In this document: positions 8,162 to 17,035 of the stretch, piece by piece | Numbering within the stretch: position 1 is the first letter of the stretch | Layout: each line of letters starts with the position of its first letter | NCBI GenBank assembly: GCA_024279275.1 | Contig: JAJRRS010000146.1 | Span: 1 to 35,541, forward strand | Length of the DNA: 35,541 bases | Direction: 5' to 3' | Origin: Planctomycetota bacterium | Lineage (GTDB): Bacteria > Planctomycetota > Phycisphaerae > Phycisphaerales > Phycisphaeraceae | Program-made: the position numbers and the translations under genes | Notes under the pieces: generated by a model | Seen by the model: the letters and a program-made list of their open reading frames with translations, nothing else | Databases searched by the model: none | Told to the model about the DNA's origin: nothing

Positions 8162-10159
8162 TTAGTCTCGCTTCGGCTCGGCCAAGAGGAATCCGAAGAC
8201 AAGCGCCATCGCCGCACCGACCGGTGCGTACCAAGGCCAGGCGATCGGGATTTTCTTTGGGGCACTAGCGGACATATCCCGCAGGAACGGGCCTTTTTTC
8301 TCGTTCACGATCATCTCACCAGCGTCATCGAGCAACGGTTCCTTGGTGATCGGGTGTACATAGTAAACAGGATCGGCATCGAGATCGCGGATCGGCTTGC
8401 CGGTGGCCTCGTCTTTAATCAGCGGGTACTCGATAACCACTTCGCCGGTCTTGTCGTCGTAGTGATGGAAGTAGCCCTTGAACGTAATGCTCATCACGAT
8501 GGCGATCCCGGCGGCCAGCCAGACGGTCTTCATCAGCCGAGCATTGCGCAACGAATTGTCGGATGTTCTGACCGCCGAAACCAGCCAGGTCACAAGCAAC
8601 AACCCCATCACACCACCACACGCCCAGTAGGCCCAGGGTTCGTGGAAACGAAGCGCGAAGACGGCCATCACGCTCAGCGGTGCGCTCCATACCAGGCCTC
8701 GACCGTTGATCTTAATTGGGAGCCACGCCAGCATGAACGCCGCGAACAAGCCGCCGATGATGTAGCTGGCCAAACCCAGTGCCAAGTCCAGGATAGGCAC
8801 GTCCGTGGCTTCCTTGAAGGCGCTGACGACGAACGCTGCGATGCACAACGCGATACCCCAGAAAATAATCAGCCAGCGCGACACGGTCACGACGCGCTTG
8901 GCTTCGACCGGGTCGTTGGTGATCGCCTCGTGTTCCTGCTCCTTGGTCAGCCCCAGTTTGCGGGCGCGCATGGGGAGGTAGAGCGCCGATACCGTGGTCT
9001 GTGATAACGCCGCCAGGATCGAGGTCAGCGATGAGATCGCCGCAGCAAATATCCCCGCGATCACCAGGCCGGTGACGCCTACGGGCATCTGTTGAAGGAT
9101 GAAGACCGGGAAGATCTTGTCGTTCTCTTTAGCAACCAGGAGCGCGGCTTCACCGGCGAGTTTTTCCGGGAAGGTGTAATAAAAGACAAACAACCCGATG
9201 CCGACCAGCAGCATCAGGGCCGCGACGGCCTCGGCGGCGTAGCTGGTGAGGATCGCGATCTGTGCGCCTTTTTTACCCTTGCAGGTAAACAGGCGTTGGG
9301 CCATTAATTGATCTGTGCCATACGCGCCGATGTTTCCCACGACGACAGCAAACCCCGCAGCGGCCAGGGTGTATTTTTCTGTTACATCGAAAGCTTTATC
9401 AAAATTAAACAACTCAAACTTATTGAACTGCGTGCCGATTTCATGATACTGGGCAAACCCGCCGGGCAGCGCCCACAGGATCACCCACAACGCCGCCAGG
9501 CCACCTGCTACGAATACGATGAAGAGCATCGCGTCGGTCCAGATCACGGTGGCTATCCCGCCGAGTATCGTCCAGAGGACCGCGATGATGCCGATGATGA
9601 TGATCGCCGACGCCAGCGGGACCAGCCCGGTGTAGCCCTCTATCCAAGCGAGTTGCTCGGCCATGACCAGCGTGAGGACCAAGGCTGTGAGATAGACGCG
9701 AGCAGATTGCCCCAGCAGGCCGCCTAGGGTGAACAGGCCGGTGGTGACACCGCGGGCACCACTGCCCAGTTGATTGCCCATGTAGTCGTAGGGGCTGTAT
9801 ATACGTTTCTGGTAGTACGCTGGGATCAGCACCCAGGCGACGAAAACCCTAGAGGTCAGCCCGGCGATGATGCCCAGTTGCAGGTAAGTCATGTTCCCGG
9901 CAAAAGCAATCGCGGGCACGCCAACGAACGTCACCGCCGAGATGGCTGTGGCGATCATGGAGGCGGACACCGCGTACCAAGGGAGCTTGCCGCCGCCTCG
10001 GAAGAAGTCTTCCATGTTCTCCTGTTTGCCCGCGAGCTTGACGCCCAGGATGCTGACCAAGACCAGGTAGCCAATCAGCACGGCCCAATCGACCCCGGTG
10101 AGGCTGGGAAGTGAGCCGGCGGTGTCTGCGGTGGCAGCGAGGGTAGTCATCCAGGTCAT
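8162..10159 (-). CDS. sodium:solute symporter family transporter
   Basis: 665 residues from the ATG at 10159, chosen because GGAG lies nine bases upstream. A start at 10198 would add 13 residues (beginning MDLSGPSPPE) without a ribosome binding site. The protein has about 13-14 hydrophobic helices. Early segments such as WAVLIGYLVLVSILGVKLAG, then ENMEDFFRGGGKLPWYAVSASMIATAIS, are typical of the SSS/SGLT family, in which the first helices form the Na+ and substrate sites. A hydrophilic stretch of about 75 residues (rich in Asp/Lys/Pro) separates the last two membrane segments, longer than usual. Downstream is the ROK kinase gene and upstream the GntR-type regulator, so Na+-coupled uptake of a sugar or sugar derivative is the best guess. 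Confidence 0.88.
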   Translation of the reverse strand: MTWMTTLAATADTAGSLPSLTGVDWAVLIGYLVLVSILGVKLAGKQENMEDFFRGGGKLPWYAVSASMIATAISAVTFVGVPAIAFAGNMTYLQLGIIAGLTSRVFVAWVLIPAYYQKRIYSPYDYMGNQLGSGARGVTTGLFTLGGLLGQSARVYLTALVLTLVMAEQLAWIEGYTGLVPLASAIIIIGIIAVLWTILGGIATVIWTDAMLFIVFVAGGLAALWVILWALPGGFAQYHEIGTQFNKFELFNFDKAFDVTEKYTLAAAGFAVVVGNIGAYGTDQLMAQRLFTCKGKKGAQIAILTSYAAEAVAALMLLVGIGLFVFYYTFPEKLAGEAALLVAKENDKIFPVFILQQMPVGVTGLVIAGIFAAAISSLTSILAALSQTTVSALYLPMRARKLGLTKEQEHEAITNDPVEAKRVVTVSRWLIIFWGIALCIAAFVVSAFKEATDVPILDLALGLASYIIGGLFAAFMLAWLPIKINGRGLVWSAPLSVMAVFALRFHEPWAYWACGGVMGLLLVTWLVSAVRTSDNSLRNARLMKTVWLAAGIAIVMSITFKGYFHHYDDKTGEVVIEYPLIKDEATGKPIRDLDADPVYYVHPITKEPLLDDAGEMIVNEKKGPFLRDMSASAPKKIPIAWPWYAPVGAAMALVFGFLLAEPKRD

Positions 10160-10236
10160 CTGCGTTGTCTCCGGTGGGCTGGGGCCTGACAGGTCCATGA
10201 ATCAGCATTGCCGGGCGACGTGGCCCGACCTGGAAG

Positions 10237-10256
10237 CGATATTTATATAATAATCG
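10237..10256 (-). promoter_or_regulatory. AT-rich 20-base imperfect palindrome, candidate operator/promoter
   Basis: CGATATTTATATAATAATCG is identical to its reverse complement at 16 of 20 positions and is strikingly AT-rich against its GC-rich surroundings. It lies about 80 bases upstream of the symporter start, where a promoter (with TATAAA-like hexamers on the minus strand) and the operator of the adjacent repressor would be expected. Confidence 0.45.
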
Positions 10257-10434
10257 GTGCCTTGGCGAAAGGTTGGATCATGGATCCGCTGTCATAGGGT
10301 CTGAAGCAAGGCGCAGGTCGGCCAAACCCGGCTGGCAGAGATCGGCCGGGGGTAGCGTAGGCCTCACACGGATTTGGGGTGTCCGGTCGATGGGGTCAGC
10401 GATGAACGATGCTGGGATTGCCTCCAGACAGGCA

Positions 10435-11523
10435 TCAATGATCACGCGGGGCACCGGATGATCGGCGGATCACCAGCTCGGCCCGGAGGGTCTCACTCTT
10501 GAGTAGGCATTCGTCGTCGTCCAGAAATTTGTACAGGTCTGAGATGGCGGCGTGGCCCAGGTGCGTCAGCGGCTGGCGCAGGGTGGTCAGCGGCGGGTTG
10601 AGGTGCGATGCACTTGGCGGGTCGTCTATCCCGACCACCGAAAGATCCTCGGGGACTTTTAATCCGATTGTCGAAGCGGCCTGGTACACCTCCAACGCCA
10701 GGTTGTACCCGCCTGCGAAGACGGCGGTGAGTCCCTTCTCGCTGAGCATCCGGTTGAGTTTGAGCTTGTCGTCTGAGCGCAGACTTGTGCCTTGCATCTC
10801 CACGATCGGACGGTCTTTCTCTTCGATACCCAAGGCTTTACACGCATGGATAAAACCTTTGTAAAGATCGTGATTATCGATGAATTGACAGCCGCCGATG
10901 AAGCAGCCGATGCGGCGATGCCCAAGGTGGTAGAGGTGGTTAACCGCCTTGGCTGTCAGGTCGTGGTTATCCGTGTAAATCGATGGGACGTTTTCATTTT
11001 CAGAACGTGCGCCCACCACCATGATCGGCACCTTGTTGGTGGCCTTCTCCAGCAGCGTTTCAAGTTGTTTTTCTGCGGGATCGATTAAGACATAGGCATG
11101 GACATCCTGACGGTTATCGACTTCGTCTCCCTGCAGCAGCAAGTCGATGCTGAACTCGACCGCAGCACGATGCATGCCTTCGAGGATCCCGCTGTGGTAG
11201 ACACCCGAGAGGGTCACGTCCTGATGAAGCAGGACGCCGACACGGAGCTTTGGGCGAACATCCCGATGGTTTTCAACGACGTAGGTGCCTCGGCCACGGG
11301 TGCGCTCCAACAGACCCACCACGACCAGTTCCTGCAAGGCACGGTGGGCTGTCACCAGCGAGACCGACATCTGCCGGCTCAGTTCCTTGGTGCTGGGCAT
11401 CCGCTTGCCGGGCTGGTAGTAGCCGCTGTCGATCGCCTCGGTCAACGCCTGTTTCACCGATTCGTAAAGCGGCTGACCTGGGACAGCAACGACCGGACCG
11501 ATTTCTTTGTGTTGTGTCATCAT
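10435..11523 (-). CDS. GntR-type transcriptional regulator with LacI-like sugar-sensing domain
   Basis: About 362 residues from the ATG at 11523; an ATG follows immediately at 11520. An upstream extension to 11682 is possible in frame but its Cys/Arg-rich sequence is unlike the family. Residues 17-83 are a winged helix of GntR type (PLYESVKQALTEAI, PSTKELSRQMSVSLVTAHRAL, GLLERTRGRGTYV). Residues from about 93 on form a periplasmic-binding-protein fold as in LacI/AraR regulators, with HLGHRRIGCFIGG, EDLSVVGIDD and HLNPPLTTLRQPLTHLG near the end. AraR-type hybrids are known to bind operators and release on sugar binding. Its position beside the symporter and ROK kinase genes suggests that it controls them. 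No Shine-Dalgarno sequence is visible; TATA-rich DNA directly precedes the start. Confidence 0.88.
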   Translation of the reverse strand: MMTQHKEIGPVVAVPGQPLYESVKQALTEAIDSGYYQPGKRMPSTKELSRQMSVSLVTAHRALQELVVVGLLERTRGRGTYVVENHRDVRPKLRVGVLLHQDVTLSGVYHSGILEGMHRAAVEFSIDLLLQGDEVDNRQDVHAYVLIDPAEKQLETLLEKATNKVPIMVVGARSENENVPSIYTDNHDLTAKAVNHLYHLGHRRIGCFIGGCQFIDNHDLYKGFIHACKALGIEEKDRPIVEMQGTSLRSDDKLKLNRMLSEKGLTAVFAGGYNLALEVYQAASTIGLKVPEDLSVVGIDDPPSASHLNPPLTTLRQPLTHLGHAAISDLYKFLDDDECLLKSETLRAELVIRRSSGAPRDH

Positions 11524-11900
11524 AAGTATATACACCCAGTCACAGAGCCAGAAGCATGCCTCGGAAAACAACAGGTCCGCACACACGGGCCTCGCTAACA
11601 ATCGACGTGCCTGAAGACCGGCCCGGGCTGAGTAAAAACAGCCCAATCGCCGATCGCGCCGCGGTACCGTACTGCGACGCATCGTATTATCCCATTATCG
11701 CAGCGGAGGCCTGCGATTGCAAGATAATTCCAATGCGATGCTGAATCCTGTCTCAACCGTTAGCCTAGATATATGTATGACTTACGGCTGTTAATCCGGA
11801 GCGATCTCGCCTGTTATGCACAGTGAAAGCACCTGGGGGCTAAATGCAACCGCATAGGGTGGACATAACAGCCGTGAATCGCACGGGCCGCCGCGTTGAA
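11524..11900. other. 377-base intergenic region with two large inverted repeats
   Basis: No credible gene. A stepped palindrome spans 11679-11741: GCATCG (11679-11684) with CGATGC (11736-11741), ATTATC (11686-11691) with GATAAT (11723-11728), and TCGCAG (11698-11703) with CTGCGA (11711-11716). It lies upstream of the GntR regulator and could hold operator sites. A second pair, ACGGCTGTTA (11784-11793) and TAACAGCCGT (11866-11875), is a perfect 10-base inverted repeat with a 72-base loop just downstream of the amidase gene end. Function of either is unproven. Confidence 0.5.
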
Positions 11901-13052
11901 CTATTCCTTAGCGGGGGCACGCACAGGCCCCAAGGCTTTCACCGCCAAACCGCCGCCAGCCCCGCCTTCAGGCACCAGGCTATACCGCTGGGGGTAGTTG
12001 TGATGCTTGAACATATTGGTGTGATGGATTTCGATGATGTGCGGCGAGGGTCCGTCGATCTCCGCCAGATCGGCCCCGACTTCGGCCACCACCGACTTGG
12101 TCTTCGGGTCGTAATGGGTGACGAGTCGTTTGCCATCGAGGGTGATGTTGATCGTCGAGCTGAGTGTGCGATCCCGTTCATGGCCCCACCAACCCTTGTC
12201 CAACCCATCATCCAGCACCGTGCTGATCCGCAGCGTGCCGTCGATCTGTTCGACCTTGGGTGTGCTCTGGGTCGGGCGACCGCCATAAGCGTACTCACAC
12301 AGCCCCAGATAAATCGCATACGCCTCGCGCAGGTTGTAGTCCGCGTCGCGCAGCCGTTGCTCCTCGTCATAGTTCGAGAAGAACGACGACTCGCACAATA
12401 AGGCCGGCACGTTGCTCTGCCGAAGCACGCCGAACCCGCCGGGATACATCAACTGGTCACTCATCAAGGGCGAGGTGTGGGCCACATTCGTCCGCAACTG
12501 GGTGCCCAGATGGTGCGCGACATACCTGGCCACATCCAGCGACCGCTCGGACCAGTCCGCTTCGCCGTGATACCAGACGCTTGAGAAGTTCGCCGACTCT
12601 CGTGACGAGGCGTTGTGGTGCAGGCTGATGAAGAGGTCCGCGCCGGTGCCGCCGTCGGGGCGTGCAAGGTTATTCGCAACCTCAGCGCGGTCTTTAAGGC
12701 TCACGAACTCGTCGCCGTCACGGGTCAATGTGACAGAAGCCCCCGCATCAGTCAGCAGCCTTTCAAGAAGTTTGCCGACACGCCAGTTCATCTCGGCTTC
12801 ACGCACGCCGGTCGGGCCGCGCTTAAAGCCCTTCTTGTGCGCCTGCCCGCCGTGGCCCGGGTCCAGGACGATCACCCAGCCCTGCAGGTGTTTCTCGGCG
12901 GGGTGGCGGGGGAGATCGAGTTTGCTGTGGCGCTTCCAGTCGGGGCGGTGGTCCAGTCGGCTCATCGCCTTATCTAACGAGGTGGGGCCGCAGCCGGTGA
13001 GCACGATAAGAGTCAGGCCCAGCATCCATACCCGCAAAAATTGCCGTGTCAT
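11901..13052 (-). CDS. N-acetylmuramoyl-L-alanine amidase, lipoprotein
   Basis: 383 residues from the ATG at 13052, seven bases after AGGAG; a TTG three bases earlier is less likely. The N-terminus is a lipoprotein signal (hydrophobic core then LTGC, Cys21), so the enzyme should be membrane-anchored and act in the periplasm. The Amidase_3 fold is clear: VLDPGHGG (His67, first zinc ligand), GVREAEMNW (Glu85, second ligand), FISLHHNAS (third ligand) and the catalytic Glu in LCESSFFSNYDEE. It cleaves the bond between N-acetylmuramic acid and the stem peptide during cell-wall remodelling. This is notable because planctomycetes were long thought to lack peptidoglycan. About 120 residues after the catalytic domain (from about 250) form a beta-rich domain of unknown role. 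Divergent from the acyltransferase gene. Confidence 0.9.
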   Translation of the reverse strand: MTRQFLRVWMLGLTLIVLTGCGPTSLDKAMSRLDHRPDWKRHSKLDLPRHPAEKHLQGWVIVLDPGHGGQAHKKGFKRGPTGVREAEMNWRVGKLLERLLTDAGASVTLTRDGDEFVSLKDRAEVANNLARPDGGTGADLFISLHHNASSRESANFSSVWYHGEADWSERSLDVARYVAHHLGTQLRTNVAHTSPLMSDQLMYPGGFGVLRQSNVPALLCESSFFSNYDEEQRLRDADYNLREAYAIYLGLCEYAYGGRPTQSTPKVEQIDGTLRISTVLDDGLDKGWWGHERDRTLSSTINITLDGKRLVTHYDPKTKSVVAEVGADLAEIDGPSPHIIEIHHTNMFKHHNYPQRYSLVPEGGAGGGLAVKALGPVRAPAKE

Positions 13053-13121
13053 CAAAAAGCTCCTGTCAATATAGATCGCATTGGTTCAATGTGTCTCGGG
13101 ATGATATCTTGATTCACTGCT

Positions 13122-14384
13122 ATGCTCGACTTCTCCGACCTCCCTTACCGGTTTTTTCCACCGAAGCGCAACGCGCTGGTCGCGTGGCTGATCGGGCAGA
13201 ACAACCGCTGGCACCGCCTGCCCCGTGTCCTGAAGGTGGACCGTGTCGAGGTATCAGGGCTGGAGGGGTTGCGTTCCAAACTCAATCGTAGTGGGAGGAA
13301 CAAAGATCGCATCTTGTTCCTGCCGAACCACCCGACCCACGCGGATGCTGCGGTCTTCATTGAAGCGATCCGTCAAGCGGGGTTTACCACGCAGATGATG
13401 GCGGCCTACGACGTGTTCCTGCGCAGCCGGTTCGATGCCTGGGTGATGCAGAAGATGGGGGCGTTCTCCGTGGACCGTGAAGGCAGCGACCAGCGCGCGA
13501 TGAAACAGGCGGCGGCGGTCCTGACCCGTGGCAAGCACGCGCTGACGATCTTCCCCGAGGGCAACGTCTACCTGCGTAACGACCATGTGACGCCCTTCAA
13601 TGACGGCGCGGCGTTCCTGGCGATACGAGCGGCGAAAGAATTAAGCAAGCACGACGTGCGCGTGATGGCGGTGCCGGTTTCGATCAAAGTGACCCATCTC
13701 TCCGATTGCCGGGCCGTTCTCGCAAAATTGCTGACTGACTTGGGTAACGCATTGGATTCGCCGACCAACCTACAGGACAACTCAACCTCCCCGCGAGAAT
13801 CAATCGTGCGTATCGGCTCGGCTGGGATACGGCGGAACCTCGCCCAGCGTGGGCTTACACCGCCTAAGACAGACAACTTGGCCGAGTTGATCGAGTTCTC
13901 CGCCGGTGCGGTGCTTAGCGACCTGGAAGCGAAAATCGGCATCGAGCCAAAAGACGGCGATTCATTGATCGACCGTGTCCGTGCGGCCCGGCGGGTGATC
14001 CACGAGGTGCGTACCGATGAAGATCGACAGGCGGACCACGCTGCGGCGCTGACCTGGGCGGACCAGGCGATGCTGGCGTTTCGGGTCTGCAGCTACTTGC
14101 CGGACTACGTCGCCGAGCGCCCAACGCTGGATCGAGTGAGCGAGACAATAGAGAAGCTGGCGGAAGATGTGCGGGGCGCGATGATCGAACCGATCGCGTT
14201 ACGCCGGGGGTTCGTCCGATTCAACGACCCGATCCCGCTGGGTGAATTTATCGCCAAAGGCAAACGCGGTCGGCAGGCGATCCGTGATCTGACCGCCGCG
14301 TGCGAGGCGTCTGTGCAGAACGGTGTCGATGAATTGAACGCGCAGAACCCGCACGCCGGGGGGATGATGTATGAGGATTTATGA
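13122..14384 (+). CDS. PlsC-like 1-acylglycerol-3-phosphate acyltransferase
   Basis: 420 residues, ATG start, with no clear ribosome binding site in the 69-base gap from the divergent amidase. The acyltransferase motif I NHPTHAD (His70, Asp75) and motif III FPEG (144-147) are intact. They belong to the family that transfers acyl groups to lysophosphatidic acid or related lipids at the membrane. The C-terminal half (from about 230) is longer than in E. coli PlsC and is helical with many Arg/Asp residues. No strong membrane segment is seen, so the protein is probably peripheral. The stop codon TGA lies inside the left arm of a 30-base inverted repeat, so the final residues (EDL) are encoded by or beside repeat DNA. 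Confidence 0.82.
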   Translation: MLDFSDLPYRFFPPKRNALVAWLIGQNNRWHRLPRVLKVDRVEVSGLEGLRSKLNRSGRNKDRILFLPNHPTHADAAVFIEAIRQAGFTTQMMAAYDVFLRSRFDAWVMQKMGAFSVDREGSDQRAMKQAAAVLTRGKHALTIFPEGNVYLRNDHVTPFNDGAAFLAIRAAKELSKHDVRVMAVPVSIKVTHLSDCRAVLAKLLTDLGNALDSPTNLQDNSTSPRESIVRIGSAGIRRNLAQRGLTPPKTDNLAELIEFSAGAVLSDLEAKIGIEPKDGDSLIDRVRAARRVIHEVRTDEDRQADHAAALTWADQAMLAFRVCSYLPDYVAERPTLDRVSETIEKLAEDVRGAMIEPIALRRGFVRFNDPIPLGEFIAKGKRGRQAIRDLTAACEASVQNGVDELNAQNPHAGGMMYEDL

Positions 14385-14491
14385 TTTGGGATTTATGATT
14401 GATGATGTGCCGTCATTGTTCGGGCCACTGTGTTGGAAGACCGATCAAGTGTGTTCGGAAAATCATCAATCATAAATCCCAAATCATAAAT
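14377..14491. repeat. 30-base perfect inverted repeat joining two convergent genes
   Basis: The arms at 14377-14406 and 14462-14491 are perfectly complementary over 30 bases, with a 55-base loop. Each arm contains ATTTATGATT twice, so it is itself a short tandem repeat, and it is AT-rich in a GC-rich region. Both flanking genes end in it: the acyltransferase reads ...TTTATGA into the left arm and pgl reads the same into the right arm on the other strand. It may work as a bidirectional terminator or be the remains of a mobile palindrome. Confidence 0.9.
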
Positions 14492-15302
14492 TACCCCCCC
14501 CCGCAGCGTCTTTATCCAGATACCACGTCAACTCGCCGTCGGTCGGCTGGATGCCGGTGATGGGCACATTGACGGGGTCCGGGCCGGATTTCATCTGCTC
14601 GGCCACACGTCGTAAGGCCTCGGTTTTCTTTGACCCGACACACAACACCGCTAACTGTCGCGCCGCATTCAATAACGGGTACGTCATCGTCACACGGTCC
14701 GGCGGGGTGACGTTGGGGCCTTCGTTCACGACGACCCAGCGGTCGGCCACATGAATCGCATCGGAGTTAGGGAACAGGCTGGCGGTGTGGCAGTCGCCGC
14801 CCATACCGAGCAATACGAAGTCCATGCGAGGTGCCCCCGGATTGGCTGCGGGGCCAACTCCCGAAAGTTCTCCAATACCAAACGCCTCACGCAGTTCCAC
14901 CTCATACAGCCCGGCGGGGTCGTCCTTCATCACCCTCATCGGGTGGATTTGGCTGGGCGGGGTTGGGATACCTTCCAACAGCGACCCGCGCATGCTCTTG
15001 AAGTTGTTCAGGTCGTCGTCGTCGGGCACACGTCGTTCGTCCACAACCCAGATATGTGTCCGCTCCCAGGGGATCGATCGGAAGCGTGTGTCGATCAGCA
15101 GACGATGGTAGAAAGGCCAAGGCGTTGTCCCGCCGGAGAGCGCGATGTGGAACTCGCCGCGTTCGTCATCGGCCTTGAGTGCGAGTGAGGTGAAGACAAG
15201 TGCCAGGTCGTCGTAAAGATCGTCCACATCCGCCGCGACATGCACCTCACCGGGCAAGCTCAACCCGTGGTCCGCAGCCGGTTCGTTCAAGTCATAGGTC
15301 AC
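14484..15302 (-). CDS. pgl: 6-phosphogluconolactonase
   Basis: 272 residues from the GTG at 15302, chosen because AGGAG lies seven bases upstream. A longer reading from 15347 would begin inside a dispersed repeat. Family motifs are clear: FHIALSGGTTPWPFY (SGGTTP at 56-61), WVVDERRVP (DERRVP at 88-93) and LLGMGGDCHTASLFP (166-178), where the usual GxDGH reads GGDCH. It hydrolyses 6-phosphogluconolactone, the product of G6PDH, in the cytoplasm. A short insertion rich in Gly/Pro/Ala (about 145-158) is present. It lies 72 bases downstream of zwf on the same strand. A 6-phosphogluconate dehydrogenase gene is not in this window. Confidence 0.92.
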   Translation of the reverse strand: MTYDLNEPAADHGLSLPGEVHVAADVDDLYDDLALVFTSLALKADDERGEFHIALSGGTTPWPFYHRLLIDTRFRSIPWERTHIWVVDERRVPDDDDLNNFKSMRGSLLEGIPTPPSQIHPMRVMKDDPAGLYEVELREAFGIGELSGVGPAANPGAPRMDFVLLGMGGDCHTASLFPNSDAIHVADRWVVVNEGPNVTPPDRVTMTYPLLNAARQLAVLCVGSKKTEALRRVAEQMKSGPDPVNVPITGIQPTDGELTWYLDKDAAGGGNL

Positions 15303-15341
15303 ACGTCCACTCCTAAACCTCGGTTCCCCTCCTCTTCCCCA

Positions 15342-15372
15342 CATCATAAATCATAAGTCTCAGATCATAAAT
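15342..15372. repeat. diverged third copy of the ATTTATGATT repeat
   Basis: On the minus strand this reads ATTTATGATCTGAG, then ACTTATGATTTATGATG, clearly related to the arms at 14377-14406 and 14462-14491. It fills much of the 72-base gap between zwf and pgl. Confidence 0.7.
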
Positions 15373-15374
15373 GC

Positions 15375-16892
15375 CTAGGGGTTATGCCAATACCGCCCGT
15401 CGCGCGCCATCATAATATCCGCAGCACTCGGCCCCCACGTCCCGGCGTTGTAGTTCGGCAGGTCTTCCTGCGGGTTCTCTTTCCAGTAATCCAACACAGG
15501 CTGCACCGCTTCCCAGGCGTTCTCGATCTCGTCGCGGTGCTTGAACAACGTCTGGTCGCCGCGCATCGTATCGTGCAGCAGCGTTGCGTAGCCGTCGGGC
15601 GGCTCGACCTTCCACTGCTCGACGTAGTTGAAGTCCATCAAGACATCCTTGATCTTCATCCCCAGGCCCGGCACCTTACCCTCGAACCTGATCGAAACGC
15701 CCGCGTCCGGCTGGATGCCGATCACGATCTGGTTGGCCTTGTGTTTTTTGGCCTCCTCGCGGAACAGGCAGTGCGGTGTGGGCTTGAAGTAGATGACGAT
15801 TTCGGTCAGCTTCTTGGCCATCGCCTTGCCCGACCTTAGGTAGAACGGGACACCGCCCCACCGCCAGGTGTCGATGTTGAACTGCATGGCGGTGTAGGTA
15901 TCGGTCTGGCTGTCGGGCGCGACGCCGTCGTTTTCACGGAAGCCGATAAGCGTCTCTCCTGCGATCGAGCCTGCGCCGTACTGACCGCGCACGGCGATGT
16001 TGGGGACATCCTCGGGCTTGGGGACACGCAGGGCCTTGAACACCTTGATCTTTTCCGTGCGGATGTCCTCGGCCTGCATCGACACAGGCGGCTCCATCGC
16101 CACCACCGACAAGACCTGCAGCAGATGGCTCTGCACCATGTCGCGCATCGCCCCGCCGTTAGGGCTGTCGTAGTAGCTGCCCCGGCCTTCCACGCCGACC
16201 GTCTCGCTGGCGGTGATCTGCACGTGGTCGATGTACTGCCTGTTCCACAACGGCTCGAAGATACTATTCGCAAAACGCAACACCATCAGGTTCTGCACCA
16301 GCTCCTTGCCCAGGTAATGATCGATCCGGTAGGTCGATGCCTCGTCAAATACACTTGCGACGGTGTTGTTCAGATGCACCGCCGATTCGGGGTCGGCACC
16401 GAACGGTTTTTCGATCACGATCCGTTGCCAGGGCTTGTCGCCCACGATGCTGCAGAACTTCCGCCCCTCGGTGACCAGGTCGCTGGCCCCGATCTGCTGG
16501 ATGATCGGCTCGAAGAACTGCGGTGCCATCGACAGATAAAAAAGCAGGTTCCGCCCCGTGCCGTGGTCCTCGGCAAGCGACCCGACCCGCGCCTGGATCC
16601 CCGCCCAGTCGTCGCCCTTAGTCGAGTCGGCGGCGTGGTAATGCACCTTCTTGGCAAACTCTTTCCACTTGGCCTCGTCCGTGTAGCTCTTCTTGGAGAA
16701 CTCATACATCGCATCCCGGAACTCATCATCCGAAAACTTGGACCGGGCGATCCCCAGCACCGCAAAATTCTTCGGAGCCATCCCGGTGTCCCAGAGGTGG
16801 TACAAGGCCGGGATCAGCTTGCGTTTGGTCAGGTCGCCGGAGGCGCCGAAGATCACGATCAGACAGTCAGAGGCGTGGTTGTTGTTGGGCAT
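15375..16892 (-). CDS. zwf: glucose-6-phosphate 1-dehydrogenase
   Basis: 505 residues, the usual length. The N-terminal NADP-binding motif IFGASGDLTKRKL (GASGDL at 16-21), the EKPFG segment (161-165) and the substrate/catalytic signature RIDHYLGKE (189-197) are intact, as are FANSIFEPLWNR and QSHLLQVLSVVAMEPP further on. It oxidises glucose 6-phosphate to 6-phosphogluconolactone with reduction of NADP+, feeding the downstream pgl product. The start ATG has no Shine-Dalgarno sequence; TATATA lies exactly six bases upstream, as for mnmG and the RAYT gene, so a leaderless mRNA is possible. It is separated from the upstream mnmG operon by a terminator. Confidence 0.97.
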   Translation of the reverse strand: MPNNNHASDCLIVIFGASGDLTKRKLIPALYHLWDTGMAPKNFAVLGIARSKFSDDEFRDAMYEFSKKSYTDEAKWKEFAKKVHYHAADSTKGDDWAGIQARVGSLAEDHGTGRNLLFYLSMAPQFFEPIIQQIGASDLVTEGRKFCSIVGDKPWQRIVIEKPFGADPESAVHLNNTVASVFDEASTYRIDHYLGKELVQNLMVLRFANSIFEPLWNRQYIDHVQITASETVGVEGRGSYYDSPNGGAMRDMVQSHLLQVLSVVAMEPPVSMQAEDIRTEKIKVFKALRVPKPEDVPNIAVRGQYGAGSIAGETLIGFRENDGVAPDSQTDTYTAMQFNIDTWRWGGVPFYLRSGKAMAKKLTEIVIYFKPTPHCLFREEAKKHKANQIVIGIQPDAGVSIRFEGKVPGLGMKIKDVLMDFNYVEQWKVEPPDGYATLLHDTMRGDQTLFKHRDEIENAWEAVQPVLDYWKENPQEDLPNYNAGTWGPSAADIMMARDGRYWHNP

Positions 16893-16908
16893 AAGCTATA
16901 TATAAGCA

Positions 16909-16947
16909 TAAAACACCCGCTTAGGGCAAACAGAGGCGGGCGGGTGT
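16909..16947 (-). terminator. Rho-independent terminator after the mnmG operon
   Basis: ACACCCGC (16913-16920) pairs with GCGGGTGT (16940-16947), an 8-base stem. On the minus strand the stem is followed by TTTT. It lies about 90 bases beyond the stop of the small membrane-protein gene and just before zwf. Confidence 0.65.
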
Positions 16948-17035
16948 GTATAACTGTCCGGGGCGAATGAACTTCACCAAGTCCGTATGAATGAGGCCTG
17001 GTGGTATTGGATCCTGCGGGTTAGTGTTCCCCATC

